A stretch of DNA of 64,000 bases, taken from positions 7,006,001 through 7,070,000 of the forward strand of contig NZ_LT607755.1 of NCBI RefSeq assembly GCF_900090275.1. Direction: 5' to 3'. Positions 35,342 through 45,775 of the stretch are shown here, in pieces. Source of the stretch: Micromonospora zamorensis (GTDB taxonomy: Bacteria > Actinomycetota > Actinomycetes > Mycobacteriales > Micromonosporaceae). Numbering within the stretch: position 1 is the first letter of the stretch; each line of letters begins with the position of its first letter. The position numbers and the translations under genes are program-made. The notes below the pieces were generated by a model that saw only the letters and a program-made list of their open reading frames with translations, was not told where the DNA came from and ran no database searches.

Positions 35342-36511
35342 TTAGGGGAGGCGGGTTGCTCCGGGGGCGGGGACGACCGTCAGGGTGCCGGGGGCGGTGA
35401 AACCGCGCTCGGCGTACGCGGCCGTGACGGCTGCGGCGACCTCGTCGGCTCGGTCGGCCTCGACCAGGGCGAGAACGCAGCCGCCGAAGCCGCCGCCGGT
35501 CATCCGGGCACCCAACGCGCCGGCCGCCAACGCCGCCTCGACCGCGGTGTCGATCTCCGGCACGGTGATCTCGAAGTCGTCGCGCATCGAGACGTGCGAC
35601 GCCGTGAGCAGCGGGCCGATGTCGCGGACCCGGGCGGCGCGGAGCAGCGCCACCGTGTCCAGTACGCGCTGGTCCTCGGTGACCACGTGTCGGACCCGTC
35701 GCCGGGTCTCCTCGTCGTCGAGTTGGGCCAGCGCGGTGTCGAGCTGGTCGACGCCCACGTCCCGCAGCGCGGTGACCCCGAGTGCGCTGGCCCCCGCCTC
35801 GCAGGAGCGGCGGCGGGCAGCGTACTCACCGTCGGCGTGCCGGTGCGGCGCGCGACTGTCGATGACCAGCACCGCCAGCCCGGCCGCGTCCAGGTCGAAG
35901 GGAATCTGCTCGACCGACTCGTCTCGGCAGTCCAGGAAGAGGGCGTGCCCGGCGCGGCAGCGGATCACCGCAGACTGGTCCATGATGCCGGTCGGCGCGC
36001 CCACGTAGACGTTCTCCGCCCGCTGCGCCAGCCGGGGTTGCAGCTCGGGGGAGAGCTCCAGCCCGCCGAGGTCGAGCAGCGCGGCCAGCACGGCCGACTC
36101 CAGCGCGGCCGAGGAGGAGAGACCGGAGCCCAGCGGCACGTCCGAGGCGATCGCCAGCCGGGCACCCGGCACCGGGTGGCCGGCCTCGCGGAGCGCCCAG
36201 ACCACCCCGGCGACGTACGCGCCCCAGCCGGTCACCCGACCCGGCTCGGCGATGTCGTCCGCGCCAAAGGTGATCGTCTCGCCGGACAGCTCGGACCAGA
36301 CCGTCCACTGGTCGCCGTCCTGTCGGTCGGCGGCGACCACCGTCCGCAGCGGCAGCGCGAAGGGCAGCACGAACCCTTCGTTGTAGTCGGTGTGCTCGCC
36401 GATCAGGTTGACCCGACCGGGAGCCGCCCAGCGGCCGGTGGCCTTGCCGCCGTACTGCTTGGTGAAACCCTCGGAGGCCCGCTCGGCGACGTCGCCGGTG
36501 GGGTTGGTCAT
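35342..36511 (-). CDS. galK: galactokinase
   Basis: 389 residues. GalK phosphorylates galactose at C1 in the Leloir pathway. The signature APGRVNLIGEHTDYNEGFVL is at the N-terminus, the GHMP ATP loop PLGSGLSSSAALESAVLAAL in the middle, and MTGGGFGGCVLALV near the end. Its start overlaps the galE stop by four bases (ATGA), so the order of translation is galE then galK. galT is not in the window. Confidence 0.96.
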   Translation of the reverse strand: MTNPTGDVAERASEGFTKQYGGKATGRWAAPGRVNLIGEHTDYNEGFVLPFALPLRTVVAADRQDGDQWTVWSELSGETITFGADDIAEPGRVTGWGAYVAGVVWALREAGHPVPGARLAIASDVPLGSGLSSSAALESAVLAALLDLGGLELSPELQPRLAQRAENVYVGAPTGIMDQSAVIRCRAGHALFLDCRDESVEQIPFDLDAAGLAVLVIDSRAPHRHADGEYAARRRSCEAGASALGVTALRDVGVDQLDTALAQLDDEETRRRVRHVVTEDQRVLDTVALLRAARVRDIGPLLTASHVSMRDDFEITVPEIDTAVEAALAAGALGARMTGGGFGGCVLALVEADRADEVAAAVTAAYAERGFTAPGTLTVVPAPGATRLP

Positions 36512-37491
36512 GACTGCTCCAGGACGTGCGCGCGGTAGAACGCCCAGGCGTCGCCGACCATGTCGTGCAGGGTCGGCTTCTCGGGCACCCAGCCCAGCTC
36601 GTCGCGGGCCAGCGCGGAGGAGGCGACCAGCTCGGCGGGGTCGCCCTCGCGGCGCGGCGCGACCTCGACCGGTACGGGTTGCCCGGTGACCTCGCGGACC
36701 ACGTCGACCACCTGGCGGTTGCTGAAGCCGTTGCCGTTGCCGAGGTTGTAGATGCGGTGCTGGCTCGCTGTGGCGGCGCCCAACGCCAACAGGTGTGCCC
36801 GGGCGAGGTCGGCGACGTGGATGTAGTCGCGGACGCAGGTGCCGTCGACGGTGGGGTAGTCGTCGCCGAAGAGCTGGAGCTTCTCCCGCCGGCCGGCGGC
36901 AACCTCCAACGCGATCGGAATGAGGTGTGTCTCCGGGTCGTGCCGCTCGCCGAGCGAGACGTCACCGTCGAGGTGGGCGCCGGCCACGTTGAAGTAGCGC
37001 AGCGAGACGGCGGCCAGCCCGTGTGCGACGGCCTCCGAGGTGAGCGCCATGTCGGCGGCGAGCTTGGTGGCGCCGTACGTGTTGGTGGGCGCCTTGACCG
37101 CGGTTTCGCCGATGGGCAGCTCGGTGGGGTTGCCGTAGACGGCGGCGGTGGAGGAGAAGACCATCCGGGGCACCCCGGCGGCCCGGACCGCGTCGATCAG
37201 GGCGAGCGTGCCGACGGTGTTGTTCTGCCAGTACAGCTCCGGCTTGACCATCGACTCCCCGGCCGCGATCAGGGCGGCGAAGTGCAGCACCCCGTCGAAG
37301 CCGGCGTCCGGGGTGACGATGCGGGCGGCGTCGTGGATGGACGCCTGCACGTGGGTAGCGTCCGGCGCGAGCGCCTCGCGGTAACCGGTGCGCAGGTCGT
37401 CCAGGACGACGACCTGGTGGCCCGCGTCGAGCAGCATCCGGGTCACCACGCTGCCGATGAAGCCGGCGCCCCCGGTGACGAGCAGTTTCAC
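36508..37491 (-). CDS. galE: UDP-glucose 4-epimerase
   Basis: 327 residues, extended short-chain dehydrogenase. It interconverts UDP-galactose and UDP-glucose. NAD-binding loop LLVTGGAGFIGSVVTRMLLD, catalytic S-S-T in VFSSTAAVYG and Y-x-x-x-K in NTYGATKLAADM. It is the first gene of galE-galK. A perfect -10 match (TATGAT, minus strand 37596-37591) lies about 100 bp upstream, without an obvious -35. Confidence 0.96.
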   Translation of the reverse strand: MKLLVTGGAGFIGSVVTRMLLDAGHQVVVLDDLRTGYREALAPDATHVQASIHDAARIVTPDAGFDGVLHFAALIAAGESMVKPELYWQNNTVGTLALIDAVRAAGVPRMVFSSTAAVYGNPTELPIGETAVKAPTNTYGATKLAADMALTSEAVAHGLAAVSLRYFNVAGAHLDGDVSLGERHDPETHLIPIALEVAAGRREKLQLFGDDYPTVDGTCVRDYIHVADLARAHLLALGAATASQHRIYNLGNGNGFSNRQVVDVVREVTGQPVPVEVAPRREGDPAELVASSALARDELGWVPEKPTLHDMVGDAWAFYRAHVLEQS

Positions 37492-37686
37492 GTCGTTGCC
37501 TCCTGCCTGGCCCGCCCGGGACGTGGCCCTTCGTGATCACCCTAAGACGACGGCCGGCACCGTCGCCGACGCCGTCCTCATCCCCATCCCATCATAATCT
37601 CTCACGATTAAACAGAGCCGAACATCTGTGGTCCGCGCCGCGTGATCCCCCGGTGCGACGGGCCAACGGTGTCTACCATCTCTGTC

Positions 37687-38880
37687 ATGCGGGAAGCGGC
37701 CCGTACCGGGCTCCGGCGACGCGTGCGGGTGCCGCCCCGCCGCGACCCCGGGCCGCTCGCCCGGGCCGTCGCCCGGGTGCTGGTCCGCGCCGCCGATGGT
37801 GCCACCCGACTCGTCACCGATCTGCTCGGGGCGGGCCCGGCAGCCGGCCGGGAGCGCATCTCCGAAGCCGAACTGCGGGACCTGGTCGCTGCGAACACGG
37901 TGCTCGACCCGGACGAGCGGCACATCATCGACGAGGTCCTGGTCGCCGGTGCCAGCCTGATCCGCGAGGTGATGATGCCGCGCACCGAGGTGGTCTTCCT
38001 CCCGGCGCGGCTGACCATCGCCGAGGCCGCCCGGTTGGTCCGCGCCGAGACGCACACCCGTTACCCGGTCACCGACGGCACCCACGACGACGTGGTCGGC
38101 TTCGTGCACCTCCGTGACGTGCTGCTGCGCCCGGACGCCGACCCGTGCGTCACCGTCGGTCAGCTGGCCCGGGAGGTGAAGCGGCTCCCCGGCAGCAAGC
38201 GGGTACTGCCCGCACTGACCGAGATGCGTCGAGAGGGCCAGCACCTGGCCGTGGTGGTCGACGAGTACGGCGGCACCGCCGGGATCGTCACCCTGGAGGA
38301 CCTCATCGAGGAGCTGATCGGCGAGATCCACGACGAGTACGACGCCACGCCGGACCCGGTGCGCGCCGGCCTGCCCGCCGTGGTGGACGGCCGTCTCAAC
38401 CTCGCCGACTTCGCCGAACGGACCGGGGTGGCACTGCCCGCCGGCCCGTACGAGACGGTTGGTGGGTTCGTGATGGCCGCGTTGGGCCGGCTTCCGGTGG
38501 ACGGCGACGAGGTCCCGGTGCCCGGTGAACCCGACGAGGGCGACGCGCCCGACCCGGTTGGCACGACGGGCGGCTGCCTGCTGCGGGTGCTCGCGTTGGA
38601 CGGCCGCAGGGTGGCCCGGCTCGCGGTCTCCGCCGTCCACCCAGCCGAGCAACGCCAAGAGCCCGACAGCGGGCAACGCCACCAGACGGGCGCCGGGCAG
38701 CGCCACGAGCCGGACAGCGTGGCGGCTCGGGGCGGCGGCTCCGGGCCGGCGCGGGAGGCCGTGGGCGGACAGCAGCGCCGGGTCGCGGTCGGGCCGACGC
38801 GCCGGGTCGGCGCGGGCGAACCACGCGAGGTCAGCAGCCCGACATCGGCGGGCCGCGGCCGACCCGCCGGCCCGTCATGA
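37687..38880 (+). CDS. CorC/HlyC-type CBS-domain protein without membrane domain
   Basis: 397 residues. TACCAT stands seven bases before the ATG and no SD is present: a leaderless start. Two CBS repeats are clear (REVMMPRTEVVFLPARLTIA and LAVVVDEYGGTAGIVTLEDL, followed by IEELIGEIHDEYD). The C-terminal CorC_HlyC domain has VDGRLNLADFAERTGVALP and VGGFVMAALGRLPVDGD. The DUF21 membrane domain seen in most actinobacterial relatives is absent. About 95 extra residues at the C-terminus are Gln/Arg/Gly-rich and disordered. Such proteins are linked to magnesium/cobalt handling. Confidence 0.82.
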   Translation: MREAARTGLRRRVRVPPRRDPGPLARAVARVLVRAADGATRLVTDLLGAGPAAGRERISEAELRDLVAANTVLDPDERHIIDEVLVAGASLIREVMMPRTEVVFLPARLTIAEAARLVRAETHTRYPVTDGTHDDVVGFVHLRDVLLRPDADPCVTVGQLAREVKRLPGSKRVLPALTEMRREGQHLAVVVDEYGGTAGIVTLEDLIEELIGEIHDEYDATPDPVRAGLPAVVDGRLNLADFAERTGVALPAGPYETVGGFVMAALGRLPVDGDEVPVPGEPDEGDAPDPVGTTGGCLLRVLALDGRRVARLAVSAVHPAEQRQEPDSGQRHQTGAGQRHEPDSVAARGGGSGPAREAVGGQQRRVAVGPTRRVGAGEPREVSSPTSAGRGRPAGPS

Positions 38881-39939
<1,059 letters not shown>

Positions 39940-39951
39940 CTCGCGGGACAG

Positions 39952-40533
39952 GTGGACGGGTCGGTGGCCGGAGGGGCGGCGCGAAGCGTGGATCGCAGTG
40001 GCGGGGTTTCGCCGACCGGCGACACCATCCAGATCGGCATCGCGGTGGACATTCCCGAGCCGTGGGGTGCCCAGCTCACCCGGCGGCGCGTCGAGGCCGG
40101 CGACCCGCTCGCGGTGCCCGCGCACGTGACGTTGCTCGGGCCCACCGAGATCCAGACGGCCAACCTGCCCGCTGTCGAGCGGCACCTGGCCGCCGTCGCC
40201 GCCGGGCACCTGCCGTTCGCGCTGCACCTGCGGGGCACCGGCACGTTCCGTCCGGTCACCCAGGTGGTGTTCGTCGCGGTGGCCGCAGGGATCAGCGAGT
40301 GCGAACTGCTGGCCGCCGCGATCGCCGCGGCACCAGGTCTGCAGCGTCAGGCGCGCTTCCCGTACCATCCGCACGTCACCGTGGCGCAGGACGTGCCGCC
40401 GGAGGCCCTGGACAAGGTGTACGAGGACCTGGCCGACTTCTCCGCGATGTTCGAGGTCGACGCGTTCACCCTCTTCTCGCACAGCGGGGAGGCCCGGTGG
40501 CAGCCGCGTCGGGACTTCCGCCTCGGCGACTGA
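39952..40533 (+). CDS. 2'-5' RNA ligase-like 2H phosphoesterase
   Basis: 193 residues from a GTG at 39952; a later start is possible because the first about 25 residues look unstructured. The two H-x-T motifs that define the 2H fold are AHVTLLGPTEIQ and HPHVTVAQDVPP. Members cleave or join 2'-5' or cyclic phosphate bonds in RNA or nucleotides. It directly follows trpS with 12 bp between. In vivo substrate unknown. Confidence 0.85.
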   Translation: MDGSVAGGAARSVDRSGGVSPTGDTIQIGIAVDIPEPWGAQLTRRRVEAGDPLAVPAHVTLLGPTEIQTANLPAVERHLAAVAAGHLPFALHLRGTGTFRPVTQVVFVAVAAGISECELLAAAIAAAPGLQRQARFPYHPHVTVAQDVPPEALDKVYEDLADFSAMFEVDAFTLFSHSGEARWQPRRDFRLGD

Positions 40534-40612
40534 ACCGTCGGCGACGCGCCGATCGGTGAGCTTCGGGAGCCGGTTGCCACGACGGCGGTGGGAGATCGGC
40601 GAGGATGATCGC

Positions 40613-41539
40613 GTGAACGTGATCGGCCGCATCGAGGCGGGCATCGACCGCTGGGTGAGCGCCGCGCGCCGCCGGTCGGGCCTCTTCGACCACGTCTGGC
40701 GGGCCGGCACCCTGTACGCCGAGGTGCTGGCCGGGCGGTTGGCCGCAGCTATCGCCTACTACGGCTTCTTCGCGGTGTTCGCTCTCGCCCTGGTCGCGTA
40801 CTCCATCTTCGGCGCGATCCTTGAGGACAACGACGATGTCAGCGCTGCGGCGGCCGACTTCCTCAAGGAGAATCTGCCGTTCCTGGACGCCCAGCAGATC
40901 GCCAACTCCAGCGGCACGGTCGGGGTGGTCGGCCTGGTCATCCTGGTCTTCACCGGGATCGGCTGGGTGGAGGCGATCCGGTCCTCGCAGCGGTTGATGT
41001 ACTCACTCAACCAGCAGCCGGGCAACCTGGTGATCCGGCGGCTGGTCGACCTGGGCGTGATGATCGGCATCTTCGTGCTGCTCGGCGTCTCGGTCGCGGC
41101 GGTGGACGCGTTGGAGTCGGTGCTGCGGTTCCTGCTGCGCAGCACCGGGTCGGTCGGTCTGACCACGATCAGCGCGGTGCTCAGCGTGCTGGTCAACGCG
41201 GTGCTCGCCACCGCGCTGCTCCTCGCGGTGCCCCGGCTGCGGATGAGCCGGTCCCGGCTTCGTCCGGTGGTGCTGCTGGTGGCGATCGGCATCACGCTGT
41301 TGAACACGGTCGGGCGCTACTACGTGGTGCGTACCGAGCGGAATCCGGCGTACACCGTGGTTGCTGGCGCCGTTGGTCTGCTGCTCTACCTCTACCTGCT
41401 CAATCAGCTGGTGTTGTTCGGTGCGGCGCTGCTCGCGACCAGTTCGAACGGGCGGGTGGTGGACCTGGCGGAGGCCGCAGCCCCGCCCAAACCGGCCGAC
41501 GAGGACACCGACCCCGGTACGCCGGGCGGTGGGGGCTGA
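40613..41539 (+). CDS. YihY/BrkB-family inner membrane protein
   Basis: 308 residues from a GTG at 40613 with GAGGA upstream. Six spans are visible, among them LAAAIAYYGFFAVFALALVA, VGVVGLVILVFTGIGWVEAI, LGVMIGIFVLLGVSVAAVDA and VVAGAVGLLLYLYLLNQLVL. The latter is the family's typical C-terminal span. The cytoplasmic tail is Pro/Asp-rich. Formerly mislabelled RNase BN; transport or envelope role is assumed. Its TGA overlaps the next ATG. Confidence 0.88.
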   Translation: MNVIGRIEAGIDRWVSAARRRSGLFDHVWRAGTLYAEVLAGRLAAAIAYYGFFAVFALALVAYSIFGAILEDNDDVSAAAADFLKENLPFLDAQQIANSSGTVGVVGLVILVFTGIGWVEAIRSSQRLMYSLNQQPGNLVIRRLVDLGVMIGIFVLLGVSVAAVDALESVLRFLLRSTGSVGLTTISAVLSVLVNAVLATALLLAVPRLRMSRSRLRPVVLLVAIGITLLNTVGRYYVVRTERNPAYTVVAGAVGLLLYLYLLNQLVLFGAALLATSSNGRVVDLAEAAAPPKPADEDTDPGTPGGGG

Positions 41540-41925
41540 TGACGGAAGGTGCCCACGTGCTGATCTCGGTCGACCCGGACTCGTCGGTGCCGCCGTACGA
41601 GCAGGTACGCGGGCAGCTCGCCGAGCTGATCGGCGACGGCCGGTTGCCGGTCGGCAGCCGCCTGCCCACCGTCCGGCAGCTCGCCGCCGACCTGAGGCTG
41701 GCCGCGAACACGGTGGCCCGGGCGTACCGGGAGTTGGAGGTGGCCGGGCTGCTGGAGACCCGGGGGCGCAACGGCACCTTCGTCGCCCCTGGCCGGGACG
41801 ACGCCGTCGACCGGTTGCAGCGGGCGGCGGCCGGGTACGCGGCCGAGGCGGCTCGGCTCGGCGTGGCGCCGGCCACCGCGCTCGCTCTGGTCCGTGCCGC
41901 CCTGGATGCCGCCCGCCCCGGCTGA
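41539..41925 (+). CDS. GntR-family regulator, YtrA type
   Basis: 128 residues. The winged helix is complete: PPYEQVRGQLAELIGDGRLP, VGSRLPTVRQLAADLRLAAN, TVARAYRELEVAGLLETRGR and NGTFVAPG. Only a short helical tail of about 45 residues follows, as in the YtrA subfamily that usually controls adjacent ABC transporters. No transporter lies beside it; the coupled upstream gene is YihY-like. Confidence 0.9.
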   Translation: MTEGAHVLISVDPDSSVPPYEQVRGQLAELIGDGRLPVGSRLPTVRQLAADLRLAANTVARAYRELEVAGLLETRGRNGTFVAPGRDDAVDRLQRAAAGYAAEAARLGVAPATALALVRAALDAARPG

Positions 41926-42006
41926 CCGGCCGCTGATCGACCGCCGGACGGGCGGTAACTGAGCCGAAAGGCGTCGTGGCTCGCGTTTGCGGACCATGAT
42001 GAGCCG

Positions 42007-42444
42007 GTGGGCGCACTCATGACACTGGACCTGCCGGCGGACTCACCGCTTCTCGGCCTGCCGTGGATCATCACCTTCGGTCCGCTCGGTGACCTCGACG
42101 AGTGGGAGCCGGTGGTCTGCGGGCCGTACGAGCGGCCGCACGCGTTGGCGCTGGCCGAGGCGGTGGTGGCCGAGGAGCAGCTGATGGCCGTGGTGGAGCC
42201 GCTGCTGCCGGCGCTGTCGGCCGACGAGATCCGCAGTGAGATCGCCGCTGCGCAGGTCGCCGCCGAGGACGAGGCCCGCCAGGTGGAGGGGGCCGACCTC
42301 TACGGTGACTTCGAGGACGTGATCGACGAGGAGTTGGACGCCGCCGCCGACGAGGCGGGGCACGGCGAACCCGTGGAGCCGCCGGACGAGGCCGAGGTGC
42401 GCGCCGGCTTCACCCGGATCGCGGCGCTGCTCACCGCGAAGTGA
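42007..42444 (+). CDS. conserved hypothetical acidic protein
   Basis: 145 residues from a GTG at 42007; ATG at 42019 is an alternative. CATGAT stands six bases before the GTG, fitting the leaderless pattern. The start is LLGLPWIITFGPLGDLDEWE, then GPYERPHALALAEAVVAEEQ, then a very acidic helical tail (DFEDVIDEELDAAADEAGHG). No family recognised. Confidence 0.6.
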   Translation: MGALMTLDLPADSPLLGLPWIITFGPLGDLDEWEPVVCGPYERPHALALAEAVVAEEQLMAVVEPLLPALSADEIRSEIAAAQVAAEDEARQVEGADLYGDFEDVIDEELDAAADEAGHGEPVEPPDEAEVRAGFTRIAALLTAK

Positions 42445-42487
42445 CCCCGGGAACGGTCAGCGGGTCGCGGCGACTCCCGGGAGACGG

Positions 42488-42859
42488 TCAGCGGGTCGGT
42501 GCGGAGTCCAGCACGCAGAACTCGTTGCCCTCGGGGTCGGCGAGCACCGTGAACTGTTCGGATCCGGTCTGACCGATGTCGACATGGCGCGCGCCGAGGT
42601 CGATCAGGCGCCGTACCTCGGTCTGCGGGTCGGTGTCGGCGACCAGATCGAGGTGCAGACGGTTCTTGCCCCGCTTGCCGGTGCCGGAGCCCTGCAACCA
42701 GAGGGTGGGCGCCGTGGCGGACGGGCCGCCCGGGGGCCACAGCTTGGCGCTGCCGTCGTCGCCCTGCTCGATGTCGTAGCCGAGGGCCGCCGACCAGAAC
42801 GACACCATCAGGTCAATGTCCTCGACGTCTAGTGTGCACTGCGCAATCCGTACGCCCAT
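42488..42859 (-). CDS. VOC-family (glyoxalase-like) protein
   Basis: 123 residues from the ATG at 42859. The pattern is that of a single-chain vicinal-oxygen-chelate protein: VRIAQCTLDVEDIDLMVSFW SAALGY at the start, RLHLDLVADTDPQTEVRRLI in the middle and FTVLADPEGNEFCVLDSAPT at the end. Such proteins bind a metal in a cupped sheet and act as dioxygenases, epimerases or resistance proteins. Substrate unknown. Confidence 0.85.
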   Translation of the reverse strand: MGVRIAQCTLDVEDIDLMVSFWSAALGYDIEQGDDGSAKLWPPGGPSATAPTLWLQGSGTGKRGKNRLHLDLVADTDPQTEVRRLIDLGARHVDIGQTGSEQFTVLADPEGNEFCVLDSAPTR

Positions 42860-43041
42860 GGGTTTCCGGTACCCACGGCGGCGGCGGTGAACACGCCGGG
42901 CCCGGACGGACACCGGCGCCACGCGGAGCGGACTCCGCGTGGCGCCAGCGCCACCTCACCCCCCACCACAAGGGGTTGGTAGCCCAGTCGCCCGTTGGCG
43001 CGGGGCACGACGGACGACCAGGTCGAAAACGAGTTACCCGC

Positions 43042-44676
43042 TCAGCGCCGTTCCAACCAGGCTGCCGCGTCGACCGGCAGCAGGTGACCGGAGCCCTGCT
43101 CGGTGAGCGTGTCGCTGGCGACGAGCGGCTGACCGTACCCGTCGATCAGGACCGGCGCGCCGCTGAGGTTGACCACGCAGGTCAGCACGGTTTCGCCGGC
43201 GGTGCGGGAGAAGGCGAGCACGTCCGGCCCGCTCTCCAGCCAGGTGACCCCGCTGGCGTCGACAGCCAGCGCCGGGTGGTCGCGGCGGATTCGCAGCGCG
43301 GCCCGGTACAGCTCCAGCGTCGAGCCGGGTACGCCGCTCTGCGCGTCGACGGAGAGGGCCCGCCAGGTGGCGGGGGTGGGCAGCCAGCTCGCCTCGCTGC
43401 CGGCCGGTCCGAAGCCGTACGGGGCCAGGTCGCCGCTCCACGGGAGTGGCACCCGGCAGCCGTCGCGGCTCTCGCCGGTGCGCAGGAACGCGGGGTCCTG
43501 GCGCAGCTCGTCGGGAAGGTCGAGGACCTCGGGCAGGCCCAGTTCCTCACCCTGGTAGAGGTAGGCGCTGCCGGGCAGGGCGAGCATCAGCAGGCTGGCG
43601 GCGCGGGCTCGGCGCAACCCCTCGACGCCGTCGCCGTAGCGGGTGACGTGTCGCTGCTTGTCGTGGTTGGAGAGCACCCAGGTGGTCGGTGCGCCGACCA
43701 CCGTCGACTCGGTCAACGCGGTGTCGATCACCTTGCGGAACGAGTCGGCCGTCCAGGTGGCGTCGAGGAAGTCGAAGCTGAACGCCTGGTGCAGCTCGTC
43801 CGGGCCGACGTAGCGGGCGAGCCGTTGCGGGGTCTCGGCCCACGCCTCGGCGACCGCCATCCGACCGCCTGGGTAGCTGTCCAGGATGGGCCGCCAGGCA
43901 CGGTAGATCTCGTGCACCTCGTCCTGGTCGAAGTAGGGCAGCCGGCCCTTTCCGAGCAGTTCGACCTGGCGCTGGCCGGTGGTCATCGTGCTGAAGCCGA
44001 CGTCCGGCAGCCCGTCCGCCTTGATCATGCCGTGTGCCACGTCGACGCGGAACCCGTCCACGCCCCGGTCCAGCCAGAACCGCAGCACGTCCTCGAACTC
44101 GGCGCGGACCTCCGGGTGGCGCCAGTTCAGGTCCGGTTGGGCCGGGTCGAACAGGTGCAGGTACCACTGACCGTCGGCGGTCCGGGTCCAGGCCGCGCCG
44201 CCGAAGATGCTCTCCCAGTCGTTCGGAGGCAGCTCGCCGTGCGGGCCCCGGCCGTCGGCGAAGAGGTAGCGGGCCCGCTCCGGCGAGCCGGGGCCGGCGG
44301 CGAGGGCGGCGGTGAACCAGCGGTGCGCGCTGGAGGTGTGGTTGGGCACCAGGTCGACGATGATCCGCAGGTCGAGGGCGTGCGCGTCGGTGATCATCGC
44401 GTCGAAGTCGGCGAGGGTGCCGAACATCGGGTCGACGTCGCGGTAGTCGGCGACGTCGTACCCGCCGTCGATCATCGGGGAGGTGTAGAACGGGGTCAGC
44501 CAGAGCGCGTCCACCCCGAGGTCGCGCAGGTACGGCAGGCGTTGCCGGATGCCCTGAAGGTCACCGACACCGTCGCCGTCACTGTCGGCGAAGCTGCGGA
44601 CGTACACCTGGTAGACGACCGCGGAGCGCCACCAGTCGTCCTCGGTGGCGTGCGGCGGGGTGGTGGTGCTGATCAT
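43042..44676 (-). CDS. GH13 alpha-glucosidase
   Basis: 544 residues. The enzyme hydrolyses alpha-glucosidic ends of maltose or maltodextrins. GH13 motifs are intact: DLVPNHTSSAHRWF, DGFRVDVAHG with the nucleophile aspartate, AVAEAWAE with the acid glutamate, and VLSNHDKQRH. A C-terminal beta-sandwich of about 80 residues follows. There is no signal peptide, so it acts inside the cell on sugars brought by malEFG. The ATG at 44676 lies six bases after CATATT, with TTGACT 18 bases before that. Confidence 0.93.
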   Translation of the reverse strand: MISTTTPPHATEDDWWRSAVVYQVYVRSFADSDGDGVGDLQGIRQRLPYLRDLGVDALWLTPFYTSPMIDGGYDVADYRDVDPMFGTLADFDAMITDAHALDLRIIVDLVPNHTSSAHRWFTAALAAGPGSPERARYLFADGRGPHGELPPNDWESIFGGAAWTRTADGQWYLHLFDPAQPDLNWRHPEVRAEFEDVLRFWLDRGVDGFRVDVAHGMIKADGLPDVGFSTMTTGQRQVELLGKGRLPYFDQDEVHEIYRAWRPILDSYPGGRMAVAEAWAETPQRLARYVGPDELHQAFSFDFLDATWTADSFRKVIDTALTESTVVGAPTTWVLSNHDKQRHVTRYGDGVEGLRRARAASLLMLALPGSAYLYQGEELGLPEVLDLPDELRQDPAFLRTGESRDGCRVPLPWSGDLAPYGFGPAGSEASWLPTPATWRALSVDAQSGVPGSTLELYRAALRIRRDHPALAVDASGVTWLESGPDVLAFSRTAGETVLTCVVNLSGAPVLIDGYGQPLVASDTLTEQGSGHLLPVDAAAWLERR

Positions 44677-44682
44677 CCGAGC

Positions 44683-44712
44683 AATATGCCGGCCCGCCCT
44701 TGCAAGAGTCAA
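44683..44712 (-). promoter_or_regulatory. leaderless promoter of the glucosidase with LacI-like site
   Basis: On the minus strand TTGACT (44712-44707), an 18-base spacer, then CATATT (44688-44683) ends six bases before the ATG. The spacer contains CTTGCAAG, the half-site shared with the malE operator region. The -35 overlaps the stop codon of the repressor gene. Confidence 0.65.
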
Positions 44713-45755
44713 GCAGATCTTGCGTAAGACAGTCGTGCGGAAGTCGGAACGACTGCGGTGGAGCCGCGCACCACCAGCTCCGGGCGGAACAGGTACTCCG
44801 AGTGCGGGGCGCCGTGCCCGTTGATCTCGTCGACCAGGGCCCGGACGGCGGCGACCGCCATCGCGATGACCGGCTGCCGCATGGTGGTCAGCGGCGGGTC
44901 GGTGAAGGCCATCAGCGGTGAGTCGTCGTAGCCGACCACGGAGAGATCGCCGGGCACGCTGAGGCCACGTTGGCGGGCCGCCCGGACCGCTCCGAGAGCC
45001 ATCAGGTCGGAGCCGCAGACGACGCCGGTGACACCACGGTCGAGCAGTCGACCGGCCGCCGCCTCGCCACCCTCCACACCGAACAACGACAGCTCGGCCA
45101 GGGGGCCCAGATCCGATTCGGCGACACCGGCCAGGCGCGTCATCGCCGAGCGCCAACCGGCCACCTTGCGCTGCACGGGAACGAACCGGTCCGGGCCGGT
45201 GATCAGACCGATCCGCCGGTGCCCGAGCGCGACCAGGTGGGCGACGGCCAGCTCGGCCGCCTCCCGGTCGTCGCAGGAGACGAAGGGTGCGCCGATGCCC
45301 GGCACGTACCCGTTGATCATCACGACCGGCAACGGTCGGGCGAGCAGTGCCCGGTAGCGGTCGTGGTTGGCGGCGGTGTCGGCGTGCAGGCCGGAGACGA
45401 AGGCGATCCCGGAGACCTGCCGGTCCAGCAGCATCTCCACGTACTCGTCCTCGGTCACCCCGCCGGCGCTCTGGGTGCAGAGCACCGGCGTGAAACCGCT
45501 CTGTGCCAGGGTCGACTCGATGACCTGGGCGAAGGCGGGGAAGATCGGGTTGTCCAGCTCCGGCACCACCAGGCCGACCAGCCCGGCGCTGCGTTTGCGC
45601 AGTCGGGCCGGGCGCTCGTAGCCGAGCACGTCGAGGGCGGTCAGGACGGCCTGCCGGGTCTCCGGGGCCACGCCGGGGCGGTCGTTGAGCACCCGCGACA
45701 CCGTGGCCTCGCTCACTTCGGCCTGCTGGGCGATGTCGGACAGTCGAGCGCGCAT
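44709..45755 (-). CDS. LacI-family repressor of the malEFG/glucosidase locus
   Basis: 348 residues. The DNA-binding headpiece is LSDIAQQAEVSEATVSRVLN, then the hinge and a periplasmic-binding-like sugar domain (VGLVVPELDNPIFPAFAQVI, GHRRIGLITGPDRF, VSVVGYDDSP-like SVVGYDDSPLMAFTDPPLTT). It is divergent from malE and 32 bp upstream of the glucosidase. By position it is the equivalent of the Streptomyces maltose regulator MalR. Confidence 0.92.
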   Translation of the reverse strand: MRARLSDIAQQAEVSEATVSRVLNDRPGVAPETRQAVLTALDVLGYERPARLRKRSAGLVGLVVPELDNPIFPAFAQVIESTLAQSGFTPVLCTQSAGGVTEDEYVEMLLDRQVSGIAFVSGLHADTAANHDRYRALLARPLPVVMINGYVPGIGAPFVSCDDREAAELAVAHLVALGHRRIGLITGPDRFVPVQRKVAGWRSAMTRLAGVAESDLGPLAELSLFGVEGGEAAAGRLLDRGVTGVVCGSDLMALGAVRAARQRGLSVPGDLSVVGYDDSPLMAFTDPPLTTMRQPVIAMAVAAVRALVDEINGHGAPHSEYLFRPELVVRGSTAVVPTSARLSYARSA

Positions 45756-45775
45756 GGCGGCACTTTAGCCCACCG

